This document shows, one piece after another, positions 14,301-24,511 of a DNA stretch of 64,000 nt; position 1 is the first letter of the stretch, and the number at the start of each line of letters is the position of its first letter. Where the stretch lies: contig JAXRKN010000038.1 in the NCBI GenBank assembly GCA_038502055.1, positions 4,216,001 to 4,280,000 on the forward strand, written 5' to 3'. A program made the position numbers and the translations under genes. The notes beneath the pieces are model-generated. The model saw only the letters and a program-made list of their open reading frames with translations, did not search any database and was not told where the DNA came from. This DNA comes from Tanytarsus gracilentus. Lineage: Eukaryota > Arthropoda > Insecta > Diptera > Chironomidae.

Positions 14301-16036
14301 TTTCTATCGAACGAGAGCAATTTCAGCAGCGGCGGCAGCAGCAATGGACTAAATCTCAAACGTCGCGCCACAGAAGCGTAAGTTTGTCAAATATTAATTT
14401 TCTTCTCGAGCAACCAAAAAAAATCACAAATCTCATTCTCAGTTTGCTCTATGATTCACATCTATCCGGCAGCACTAATTTATCATCGCACGATTGGAAC
14501 GATTATATTTCACCTGCAAAGCGACCACATCATTCATTGATGCTCTCGTCAGCCCTACCGCATTTAATAAATCATCCATCGCTGTTTGAGTATCAAACAA
14601 ATGGCATCCATTCACATCAAGAACAACAAATGGTCAGTATATAAATTGTATTGAGGGACTCGTCCTCTCTCAATTCTCGATATGTATATGAAGAATGGAC
14701 AAATTTGAGAAAACCATGAAATTTTTCAAGTGCGTGCATTTAAAAATTTAAAATTTCAATTGCTCTGGAAGTAAAAAATTTCACATTTTTAAAATTTAAT
14801 AAATTAAAATTCCAATTGAGAAAAATGATGGTAAATTCATATTAACACGTCCGAGTCAGAGACACCGAGTGTTTTCAATAGTTTTTTGTCTTTCCCACTC
14901 TCACCATAACCTCATTGTCTTCTATGTCGACACCAAACCGGCCCCAAAGCGGAGAATGTAAATTTTCCCTTTCTTTCGCTTCTTTCTCTGACACAAAAAC
15001 TAATTTTCAAATCTGTCCGCAACAGAAGCCTCCACTCTCACTCGCTTATTCCCCTTTTTTTCTCACTCAATTCGTGCACATAATAATTTTTGGTTAAATT
15101 TCATTAGCAGCACAATAGCCGTGAAGAATTGCGATCAATAAGTGCAGAGGTTCCATCACGCAGCAATCGGGTGAGTGCCGGTGTTAGCAGTCAAGTTAAT
15201 GGCACGACGTCATCTGGCAGTGGAAGCGGCGACGAAGAATGGCGAAACATTCATACAATGCTGTCGTGTATCTCGGGCATGGTTGAGAAAACGAAACGTG
15301 CCATCTCGATTTTACAGCATCGTGGCTCTGATAACGCTCCATCAACTCATCATCAGGACACAAATGCGATAGGCGACATACGACGTCAAACGGAAGAGAA
15401 AATTGCAGAGTTCAGGAGAAATGCTGAAGAAGCTGTCAATCAGGTATGAAGGAAATATAAATTTTAAGTCATAATTATGAATAATTTTTTTCCTAAAAAA
15501 GGTCAAAAGGCAAGCAGTTATAGAAATTCAGCGTGCTGTTGCCGCGGCTGAAACGCGGGCTATTGAAATGATTGCACAGGAAAGAATAAAGATGGAAAGA
15601 ATTTATGGAGATCTGAATCGTAGTGGTGGCGAGTCAAATGATAGTGAGCATCAAACTACTGGTTCAAATGTGAGTTTTATCATAGGGGACCTAAATAATA
15701 AAAATTAAATAAAGATTAATCACCCTAAAAAATAAATAGGCATGCTGGAATTGTGGCCGAAAAGCGAATGAGACTTGCTCGGGTTGTAATTTAGCTCGTT
15801 ATTGTGGTTCATTTTGTCAGCACAAAGACTGGGAACAGCATCATCAGGCATGCGGAACTAATGCAACAAGATCTGCAGAGTCCACGAGTCAAAAGGCTAC
15901 GCCATCTCAACCGACACCACGCTCTACTGCCAATCCAAATTCAAATAGCTCTTCACGTTCATCGCCAATCAATTCAACTTCAGCAACTTCAGTCACTGTT
16001 GCCACTTCAAATGGCATTGTTCCTGCGCCCAAGTGA
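8304..16036 (+). CDS. nvy: Nervy, MTG/ETO (CBFA2T) family corepressor
   Basis: A nuclear scaffold that links DNA-bound factors to repressor complexes; in flies it also acts in neurons. Seven coding exons close in frame: 8304-8385, 13664-14001, 14073-14377, 14443-14632, 15111-15443, 15502-15669, 15740-16036, giving 570 aa. Domains in order: a Ser/Pro/Thr-rich N-terminus; NHR1/TAFH at about 108-205 (FLGALIQFGQD, then EATNFPLRP and LPLLQRE); the NHR2 oligomerisation helix at about 345-375 (MVEKTKRAISIL); NHR3 at about 400-440 (AEEAVNQVKRQA); and a C-terminal MYND zinc finger with C474, C477, C485, C488, C494, C498, H506 and C510 all present. The first exon joins in phase (G|GC = Gly). The donor after exon 4 is GTCAGT, weaker than its neighbours, so extra exons between 14633 and 15110 are possible. 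Family assignment is secure; the N-terminus less so. Confidence 0.93.
8386..13663 (+). other. nvy: Second large intron of nervy
   Basis: About 5.3 kb between AAAAG|GTGAG and the CTAAAG acceptor. It is A+T-rich with a CT tract at about 13434-13457. A 102-codon frame at 13159-13467 shows no family resemblance and no donor that would join it in phase. No RNA gene was recognised. Confidence 0.6.
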
Positions 16037-17095
16037 CGGAATAAGTTGATGAAGCCCAAAAAGAAATATCTATGCTAGTCATCAGGAAAAAGTATCCTCA
16101 GAGTCAGATATTGAAGTCAAATAAAATTTCCAAAAAAAACGCATTAAAATTAAGGACAAAACTAGAAATCTCTCCTGGATGTACAATCTACAATTAATCT
16201 AAATGGAACGCGATAATTATGCACCTACACATAAAAATTAAAAAATTTCACATAAAATACGTAAAAAATTCTTCTCTCATCATTCTCTCATGATGACGAT
16301 AGTAAATGTCAAACCAAATACTTACAGTAGCTGTAAATACAAAATGATCTAATTAAGAAAGCTCTCTTTAAATTTTACGTTCATGATAAAAGCTTGTTAG
16401 ATAATGAAAGTTTTAGTGCAATATTTAAGTTTATTAATTTATTGAAACACTCACATCTATCTCTCCTTAGAAAATGCACAAAAATTAATTAAGTTAATTT
16501 TTTAATACATAAGTGGAGTCAATCTCAATGTGCATGCTCTCGTGCATAAAATCCTTAAATTATTTCCGATAGAAATACCCCCACAAAGAGTAGTTTAAAC
16601 ACGTCTAGATGATAGCTAAATAAGATAAAATGCACCCTCCCATCATAGTTGTCAACAAAGAAACTAATTTTATCTCCTTAAAATGTCACATTGTCATGCG
16701 ATAGAGTTAGAGAATTTATTATCATCATTAGTATAACTCATAAAATTGTTTTTTAATTATTACCACCAAAGCTCAACTCGCTCTCATCGTAAAGAAAATA
16801 TAAAATTTACATTGTTATCTGATGATTGTGTAAATAATGATTTTTTATGCTCTTTTGTTGTTTCTCTCTGCCAATTATTATCATCAATTCATGCGAATTC
16901 AATTAAATTGTCGAATAAAAGTGAAATGAAAAAATGACTTAACCAAAAAAAAATAAAAAACGGTTTTTACATTTTTAAATTTTCAAACTTCACTGGAGTT
17001 TTGAGCCATGTGGCCACTGGAGTGTGGCCATGTGGATTGTTATTCCCGACTTGTTGCACAAATATTTACGAGAAAAAAAAATAAAAAGATAGAAA
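16037..17095. other. nervy 3' UTR and Pgls promoter region
   Basis: About 1 kb without coding sequence. The first part is A+T-rich and holds several AATAAA-like hexamers consistent with the nervy 3' UTR. The last 90 bp contain a G+C-richer palindrome, listed separately, just upstream of the Pgls start codon. Confidence 0.6.
17006..17035. promoter_or_regulatory. Palindromic, directly repeated element before Pgls
   Basis: CCATGTGG occurs at 17006-17013 and again at 17028-17035. Between and overlapping them, TGGCCAC (17011-17017) and GTGGCCA (17024-17030) form a perfect 7-bp inverted repeat with a 6-nt loop. The element lies 61 bp before the Pgls ATG and is far more G+C-rich than its surroundings. 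A transcription-factor site is likely but unproven. Confidence 0.4.
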
Positions 17096-17910
17096 ATGTT
17101 TTGTGTATTTAAGCAAGAACAAGAAGTGCTTAAGAAGCTCCAGGATCTCATCGAGACCATTGCTAACGAGTCAATCAATAAGCGCGGCAAGTTTTTCATC
17201 GGATTTTCAGGTAATTTGAAATTTTGATCTTTAACATTATTAAATTTGATAAACTCTTGACACGAAGGTGGTTCATTGGGAAAATATTTATGCGAGACAT
17301 TGCCTAACATTAAGACTGATTGGAGTAAATGGACTGTTTTTTTCGTCGATGAACGTGTAGTTGACGCTGACAGTTCAGATTCGACATTCGGGTACTTAGT
17401 TGAACTTGAAAAACACTTTCTTGATTTAATTAAAACTGTTTTTTTAGATTCTACAAGGATAACTTGATTCCGAAAGTTCCACTCACTGTTGATCAGTTTA
17501 TGTGGATCAATGTCAACGATCCTATTGAAAAAATTGCAAGTGACTACGAGAAAACGTTGAGAGAAAAGTTTAGAATGGAAATTGGAATTCCTTCATTTGA
17601 TCTGTTGCTGCTAGGCGTTGGCCCCGACGGACATACTGCATCACTTTTTCCTGGCCATGAGCTTCTCGATGCCAAGGACCGGTTGATAACATTTATTAAA
17701 GACTCACCCAAGCCACCACCTCAGCGTATCACCATGACTTATCCGCTTATTAATAATGCCCGTCACTCAATTTTCGCTGTTCCAGGAAAAGGAAAAGCTG
17801 ATATAATTCGTAAGATTTTCTTGGAGAATGAAGACTTACCGGCTGGCCGCGTCACAGCTTTAGAAAAAGTTCACTGGCTATTGGATGAACAATCTGCATC
17901 GGAGCTTTAA
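17096..17910 (+). CDS. Pgls: 6-phosphogluconolactonase
   Basis: Cytosolic enzyme of the oxidative pentose phosphate pathway; it hydrolyses 6-phosphogluconolactone to 6-phosphogluconate. Three exons (17096-17210, 17268-17391, 17448-17910) close in frame to 233 aa, the normal size for the animal enzyme. The family motifs are visible: SGGSL across the first junction, FFVDERVV, DSTFGFYKD across the second junction, and LLLLGVGPDGHTASLFPGH, which carries the catalytic-loop residues. The start is the first ATG in frame with exon 1. An AATAAA lies 118 bp past the stop, at 18028. The LOTUS-Tudor gene follows on the same strand after a 272-bp gap. Confidence 0.95.
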
Positions 17911-18027
17911 AATGAATGACAATCAGGCAGCTGATTTACTGTACAAAAATTCTCAATCATTCCTTATAAAATGTTGTGATGGAAAGAAGCTTATGAAGCT
18001 TTTAAATAATCTCGTATAAAAACATTT

Positions 18028-18033
18028 AATAAA
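18028..18033 (+). terminator. Polyadenylation signal of Pgls
   Basis: AATAAA, 118 bp after the Pgls stop and about 150 bp before the next gene's start codon. Confidence 0.6.
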
Positions 18034-18182
18034 GTTTTGAAATGCTCAATTGTAACTGTTTTTGAAATTTTAAGCTTCAACGGACAAAATAATTTTAAAT
18101 ATTTCCAACAAGTTCGGGTGCAGTCACAAAAAAAACCAAATTTTTTGAAATTCTGCAATTTAATGAATTAATTTAAGAAATC

Positions 18183-20828
18183 ATGAAGAATGCAGACTAT
18201 AAAAGCATTATTCTGTCCATAGTTCGCTCAAATCCACGAGGACAAACAACAATACAGGAATTAAATAAGGTTAAAAACATTTTTTGTATTTACTGGATCT
18301 TTTTTTAAATTGCTAAAATAATTTTCGCTTACAGGATCTTCAAACAACAGCATATATGGATTTACAGCTAGCAGCAGATTGTTGTGGATTCGACAATATA
18401 ATTGAGTATTTAGAAAGTTTATCCGACGTGCTGAAGTTACAAATTAACGGTGCACGAACTGTAATTGAAGCCGTCCCCGATCATATTGCTGAAATGAACC
18501 GATATAGCAAGTATGTAGCAACACTGTATATATATTTGTGCTTGTCTGTGTTTGCATGAATATAAAGCATTCTAATTGTTTTAAAAAAATTATTAGGAAA
18601 TCGTCATTTTCGAGAACGAAAAGAAGCTTCAAACGACAAATGGATTATGAATATGTCCAAGAATTGTTTCAAGGTGAAAATTTTGACAACACTTCTGAAA
18701 TTGAGTAAGTTATAAGTAAATTAAAAACTAGGAAGAAATTATAATTATTAAAATTATTTAGATCCGTCCACGAAATCAACGCAAAGGTTTGTCTACCGAA
18801 ATTTCATAAAATTCAAAACAATCTCGAGAAGCAAGAACATCCCGGATTGGTGTTGCCCATACAAAATCTCCAAAAATTGAAATTTCGACAAAAAATGCTC
18901 GAAAAATTGCAATCAGATAGTTCAAAAAAGGACGAAGACACAGTAAAATCGGCCGCAAAACTTAAACTTAATCGTCTCGTTGCCTTGCAATCTGATGTCG
19001 TGAAACTTTCCTCGCAACAGAATGCAGTAGAATTGCCTCAAAGAACGTTCGCTCAAAATATGACATCCGAATTGAATTTTGTTAAAACCAGCGATAGATC
19101 ATTTCCAAAATGCATCAATATTCAATTTGGACCCGAGAATAACCAAAAATCGATCATCATTTTGCAATCCGTTACGCCTCATCGTTTCTGGTTTTGCGAA
19201 AACTCTGACTACGACGATTATAAACTGCTCCGAACACAAATGTTCTCATTTTACAAAGAAAATTTCGAGTCATTTAAGATTGATGCAAATGAAATGAAGA
19301 ATGGACTCGGCGTGGCAGTTTGTCATAAAAATGGATGGCGTCGCGCGAAAGTCTTGAAATATTTATATGGCACACTGTATCGAGTTCTTTTAGTTGACTA
19401 TGGATCGGTCGTTGATGTCGATCTCTCAAATTTTCGCTATTTGAAGGAGGACTTTATGCAATATCCAATTCTCGCTCGTCGAGGTGTGCTCGCTTATGTT
19501 CAGCCAAAATACAAGTACTGGTCTAACGAAGCCAATCAATTTTTTTACAAAAAAGTCGAGAAGCAAAGAGTCGATGCAAAAATTTACCGTACATCAATGG
19601 AAGACTCCTACTACATGAGCATTAAAGTTAAAGGAGAATTGCCTGCATCTGCGCTAATAATTAAGGACTTTGCTAAGAAAGATAATGCGTTTTTATTTAA
19701 AGATCCTATCAACGCCAATATAATGAGTTTTGATGATTTTGAAAACGGAAAGTATGCAGAAATCTCCAATGCAGCAGCACTTCAAGCGTGTGATAGCTGG
19801 ATTCCTAAAGTTAACTCGCCGATAAAAAGCTCTAATGGATCGATGAGACCTGGCATTAATGAAAATGAACGTTTAAATCAACAAAGATCGGCAGTTAGTG
19901 GCAATAAATCTGTCAACTATGCATCCTGCCCGTCAGTGTCCACATCTTTTCACGAAAAATCCCCGAAAAAGTATCAGCTACAAAATTCGGTGCCTCAAAT
20001 TAATAATGGAAGGGTTAACATGATGAACAGAAATTTGCAGATGTGGACTCGTAATCCATTTCGACGTGGTCCACGCATTGAAGTTCAATTAAATCGTAGC
20101 AGCACTGGCAGTACAATCATCGCTTCCTCATTGGCATCATCACCTGAGAAAGAAAAAGTCATTGAAGTCATCAAATGGCAGATTGAACCTCAGAGATTTG
20201 AAAATATGGCAATCGACAGAGAAGCATCAATCAGCATCCATTGCATTGAGAAATCCAACATGTTCTATTTCTACAACATCGAGGAACTATCTGAATTTTG
20301 CAATTTTAATCAAGAATTCAAGTGGGTTTTAAAACTACTTTTTAAATCAGTCAAATTAACTTTTAAATTTCAGCAAATCTTACAAACACGACAAGCAATA
20401 TCAAGCTAGATCCGAGATTAAATTGGAGCAGGATGTCGCTGTGTTCCATGACTTGAACTATTGCCGTGGCCGTGTCATTTCTCAAAAAAGTCAACAAGAA
20501 TTTGAGGTAAATCCAATAACAATTATATTCAAAAAAATTTTTACATTTAAATACTTTTTAGATTTTTCTTCTCGATTATGGCATTATAACATCGCGCAGA
20601 GTTAAGGACATTTTCTATCTTAATAAAGAGTTCATGCATCGCCAGGCTGCTGTGTACAAAGGAACTATCAGCAAGGAACAAACAAAGCTCCTCGACAAAA
20701 ACGTCGTTAATCAAATTCTGCTTGGACTTAAAGATAAAGCTGTTACTGCACTGATTGTCTCTATCTCCGATAATGGAATTATCGAGTTAAAATTGAACAA
20801 AATTGGTGATTTGTCTGAAACTCATTAA
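18183..20828 (+). CDS. LOTUS (OST-HTH) and Tudor domain protein, TDRD5/TDRD7 (Tejas/Tapas) type
   Basis: Six exons close in frame: 18183-18269, 18335-18510, 18597-18704, 18762-20321, 20374-20506, 20562-20828, giving 776 aa. Residues about 1-85 form a LOTUS winged helix (SIVRSNPRGQTTIQEL, then LAADCCGFDNIIEYLESL), the domain that binds Vasa helicase in this family. After a charged linker come two Tudor regions: about 260-410, with an extended Tudor core VLLVDYGSVVDVDLSNFRYL, and about 610-740, with IFLLDYGIITSRRVKDIFYL. In flies such proteins act in germ-cell nuage in piRNA biogenesis; that role is inferred here. Drosophila Tejas is described with one LOTUS and one Tudor domain and TDRD7 with several of each, so orthology to one or the other is left open. 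Confidence 0.82.
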
Positions 20829-21886
20829 TTTTTGTTTAAATGCTCAACATATCTTCCGATTAGTAATTTAAGAAAAAATTTAATGTAAAGACAAACATAA
20901 CACGAGAACTACGGTAAGGACGGAAACTGCGCTGGTTTGTGTCTGACTAGGATCGAAAGATACCTGAGAGCTATCACTTTGTAAAATACCAATATCAAAT
21001 TTAATCCAAAGCCAAACAGATTATTGTACAATTAAAAAACTATTTTTAAACCTTAAGAGTTCTGCATGGTTTGCGTCTCCTTGGTAACTCCAACGCGCTA
21101 CCTCTCAGCCATCAATCAATCAATCAATTAAAAAACTCTTTTTAAACATGTAACTAATCACTTTTCATACAAAATTCATTAAATTACATAATACATATAA
21201 TTTTTTTGTAATTTTTGTAATTACCTATCATGATTCTTTAATTAAAACGTGTGGATCATAACTAATTACGATTTAAAATTTCTGCTCGTATTTAATTTTT
21301 TTAAGAAATGTTCTTTGGATGCAACAAAAATTATAAAAGATATCTTAATAAAAAAATGTAATTTTAAGTCATGAAAAATGGTTCAATAGTAATCGATTCT
21401 TAAGTAGCGACCGCATTATGTATTATGTCACATTGCCATTTATGTTTATTTAAAAAATATTATTTTATCTTTTTATCGTGGAAATAAAGTTTTTTGGTGT
21501 GAGCACATATCCATCCCAGTTTATTGCAATCAATTTCATCAGATTTTCAGCCGTGGCCAGAATTATTCACAGTTATGCTTACTTGTATGCGCATATGCTT
21601 TAAGTTTTCGCTATTTGGTCATCATGATGATCTTCATGTCAGTTCAAATAATGATAGCGTTTTATTAAGAAATAAAAAGATGCAATATCATGATGATTGA
21701 GATTTTGTTATTTACTCATTTCTCTGTTAGTGAGTGTTAGTGGTTAAAAAAATTTCATCTTTTAATTATATAATGCATAGCATGTGGACTTTGACATTGA
21801 ATTTTGAATGTTTATATGCAATACACTCACATTTACCGGCAATCTCACAAACACAATCGAAGAAATCCAATGCGGAGCTACGCAGT
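20829..21886. other. Intergenic region between LOTUS-Tudor gene and Mgst
   Basis: About 1 kb without coding sequence. It contains the duplicated G+C-richer unit described separately (about 20908-21128) in an otherwise very A+T-rich stretch, and ends at the Mgst core promoter. A short ATG-led frame at 21808 runs into Mgst but precedes the likely start site. Confidence 0.6.
20908..21128 (-). repeat. Two diverged copies of a ~50-bp unit with an ATCA tail; possible SINE fragment
   Basis: Two stretches, about 20926-20977 and 21061-21113, can be aligned along their length (shared CTGC, TGGTTTG, GTCT, TACCT, AGC and ATC in the same order). On the minus strand the second begins TGGCTGAGAGGTAGCGCG, very like an RNA polymerase III A box of a tRNA gene, and is flanked by an ATCA tetranucleotide run at 21111-21128. 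No proper B box sits at the expected distance, so a functional tRNA is ruled out. A decayed tRNA-derived SINE is possible. Confidence 0.3.
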
Positions 21887-21920
21887 TCAGTTTTGATTTT
21901 GAAGTCAACGAGACAGGACA
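21887..21920 (+). promoter_or_regulatory. Core promoter of Mgst with initiator and DPE
   Basis: TCAGTT at 21887-21892 places the start-site A at 21889. GGACA at 21916-21920 is exactly at +28 to +32 and matches the DPE consensus RGWYV. This would give a 42-nt leader before the ATG at 21931, which supports that codon over the upstream in-frame ATG at 21808. Confidence 0.5.
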
Positions 21921-21930
21921 AGAAGTTAAA

Positions 21931-22800
21931 ATGGGTGGCATCGAATTAATTAATTTTGAAAATGATGTTTTCAGAGCTTATGCATTCTGGACAGCCGTTA
22001 CAGTAATTAAAATGCTCGTTATGGGACCATTAACAGGTCGTCAAAGATTTAAGAATAAGGTAACAATTTATGGCGAATTTTAAAATTTGTATTTCATAAA
22101 ATCGATGACGTTTCAATAGACATTCGCAAATAAGGAAGACGCGGGATTTGATAAAGGAGGAAAAGTCCAATTTGGCAACGAAGATGTTGAACGAGTTCGA
22201 AGGTATAAAAAATATTTTGGTGATTAAAAATTTATGATAAAAATTCCTATTTTTAGAGCTCACCGAAATGATTTGGAGAACTGCTTGATTTTTATGGTAA
22301 GTTGAGTTCATAAAATAATAATTAAAACTTACTTATGAATTTGAAAACTTTAATTAGTACTTTAGTTATGTCAAGTTTCAATATGAAGTGATAATTAAAC
22401 TCTAAATTAATCAAAAATTAATTGCTATCAAGTTAATTATACATAAATTACGTCACACTTAAGGTGGGGTCGAGACACTTAAAGTTTATATAAAAAATAT
22501 TATACAATAACGTGATAAACTTTAGTGATAAAAAATCTATATCTTGCGTGACGCATTAAACAATTGATCCTGCAATCTTAAGACACTCTTATTTTATTTT
22601 AGATTATCGGCCTTTTCTATGTTCTCATCGAGCCGAGTTCATTCATTGCCATTAATGTTTTCCGTATTGGAGCCATCTCAAGAATCCTTCACACTGTCGC
22701 TTACTTGAATGAACTTCAACCATGGAGAGCAATTGGATTTTTCGGATGTCTTGTTGCCACAGCTTACATGAGTGTTCAAGTTCTTTTGTTCGCATGGTAG
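21931..22800 (+). CDS. Mgstl: Microsomal glutathione S-transferase 1-like (MAPEG family)
   Basis: Integral membrane enzyme of the endoplasmic reticulum and outer mitochondrial membrane; it conjugates glutathione to lipophilic electrophiles and reduces lipid peroxides. Four exons (21931-22059, 22120-22202, 22257-22296, 22603-22800) give 149 aa, the family length. The MAPEG signature VERVRRAHRNDLEN spans the exon 2-3 junction. Four hydrophobic segments are visible: near the N-terminus, around LIFMIIGLFYVLI, around IGAISRILHTVAYL, and the C-terminal segment. The start at 21931 has an AAAATGG context and lies 42 nt past an Inr+DPE promoter. An in-frame upstream ATG at 21808 would add 41 polar residues foreign to the family. 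The stop lies 68 bp from that of the convergent FAM210-like gene. Confidence 0.92.
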
Positions 22801-22864
22801 ATTTAAGATAAAATTTTCGTACTTGAATTATGTAAAATTTCTTCTTGGTATTAAAAAAAATCAA

Positions 22865-22870
22865 TTTATT
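22865..22870 (-). terminator. Polyadenylation signal overlapping the FAM210-like stop codon
   Basis: On the minus strand, AATAAA begins inside the TAA stop (TAATAAA). Cleavage 15-30 nt downstream would leave almost no 3' UTR and end the transcript at the Mgst 3' end. Confidence 0.45.
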
Positions 22871-24511
22871 ATTTCAAAAATTTCTTATTTCTTAAATAGC
22901 GTACAATAAATGGGGTAGATGCAAGAGTAATCGAAATTCTAACAGGAGCAAAAACTTTATGAACAGCATATGCAATAATAAATGTGCTCGCGTTTTCCGC
23001 AAATTTTGGAGCTTTGTCGGCTAAATTAATTTTTTCCAGGAGGTGCATCACTATCGATGCTACATCTAGTCCGCTATAATATAAAAGAAGAAAAAATCGG
23101 TCACAATTTGAAGGGTTTTCTTTGGAAATTAATATTAAAAGAAAAGTTATAATGAGTTAGAAGTAAAAATGTGACATTTAATTTACTCTATGAACCTTAC
23201 CTTGAAACCAGCGTGTAAAATAGCCCAAGACTTATGAGAGAAATTCCAACATGGAACACAATCACGGTTGTGCCATATTCTTTGACAGCTCTCTTCAATC
23301 GCACAGCTCCACTTTCCTTTTCTGGCTTTGGTACATTTGGATTTTCTTGTGCATTATTAAAACTTAGAGCACTCAACGAGATAAAGCGTTTATGGTTAAT
23401 AGCGAGTGAGTTATGATGCAACAAGCAAACGTTAGGCATTAGAGAGCTTTTGAAAATACCACCTTTGTATGATGACCAATCAGATCTCAAATCTTGACGC
23501 AACTCAGTGTAATGGGATGCGTTCAGTTCGTGCGACAAATATTTTGTCTGTTGACCCCAACTGCCGCCGGGAAACGATAAGTATGAACTATATGAGTCAT
23601 CTTTCGGTGGTGAAAATGGCTCTGGTACACAAGTCTGCATAACTGATGCCAAGTTAACTGGCGATGAACGATCATAGCTTTCCAAGTGAAGATCATAAAG
23701 TTCCACTTTTTCCTCCTTCACTTCATTCATCTGTTCCGAGGTGACATCAATGTCCCGAGAAACTTCTTGATGGACACTGAGTGCTGACCCTGTAATATCA
23801 CGATTTCTTAAAGGTGAAAATCGCATCGCTTCATTTGGATCAATATTTGGAGGCAATGGAAGCGTTGCTGCCTGAGGATAATCCCTTTGTACTGCCAAGT
23901 GCAATTTGTTACTTTGGTTTTCTGAAAATAAAGTCATTGAGTTACACTTAATTTTTGGAATTATGCCAGCAACGATGATCAACGGGTTTTGAAAAACAAA
24001 AACATACATTTCAATATTTGTACATGTGATTTCTGCGTGCTTTTCTTTTTTCGAGGAAAATTTTCTCCGGTGTGCTAATTTCTTTATTTTTCGCGAATCT
24101 CAAAGAGATTTCGAGAGCAAAAACTTTCCACTGTTGCAGAAAATAGAACAGATCAAGGAAATGGAAAAAAATCGAGTGGGCTCTTTGACCTAATTGAATT
24201 GTTTACGGATCTTAAAAGATCTAAAATGTTCCATTCAAATTCGAAGGAAAATGAAAAGTTTTATAATATTACATTTAATAAAACCTTGAGCGATGCATTG
24301 ACATTGTAATGCATGCATGCATGATACACCGGTAAAGTCATTAAAATAAATTGGTTCATTTAATTTTAGCCGCGAATGTTTTGGCGTATTCATCATAATC
24401 ATAACTTTACTCACTTTGGAGGTCAAATGTTTTTCCATTATTAGATGATAAGAACCGCAATCCGATGATGTTCTTTGACACTTTTGTAATTTTCTGAACT
24501 TGGTGCGCCAT
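22869..24511 (-). CDS. FAM210A/B-like mitochondrial protein (DUF1279)
   Basis: Three exons on the minus strand: 24511-24415, 23921-23201, 23073-22869, closing to 340 aa. The first exon encodes a short basic, amphipathic N-terminus (begins MAHQVQKITKVSKNIIG, then RFLSS) typical of a mitochondrial targeting peptide. The C-terminal ~95 residues are DUF1279: LKRAVKEYGTTVIVFHVGIS, then SGLDVAS across the last junction, ASTFIIAYAVHKVFAPVR and ISITLASTPFIVRYL, with one or two membrane segments. The ~210 residues between are acidic and Ser/Pro-rich with no known domain. FAM210 proteins sit in mitochondria and affect mitochondrial translation and erythroid or muscle physiology in vertebrates; the insect role is inferred. 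The first exon is joined by splice phase (A|AA) alone and is the least certain part. Confidence 0.85.

Noticed and set aside
14883..14957. Possible extra nervy exon (FFVFPTLTITSLS, then MSTPNRPQSGE) after a TCAATAG acceptor
   Set aside because: Length is one base over phase, so inclusion would shift the frame before NHR2; the direct 14632-15111 join keeps phase.
21808..21930. Upstream in-frame start for Mgst adding 41 residues
   Set aside because: It lies before the Inr+DPE start site and adds a polar segment not found in the family.
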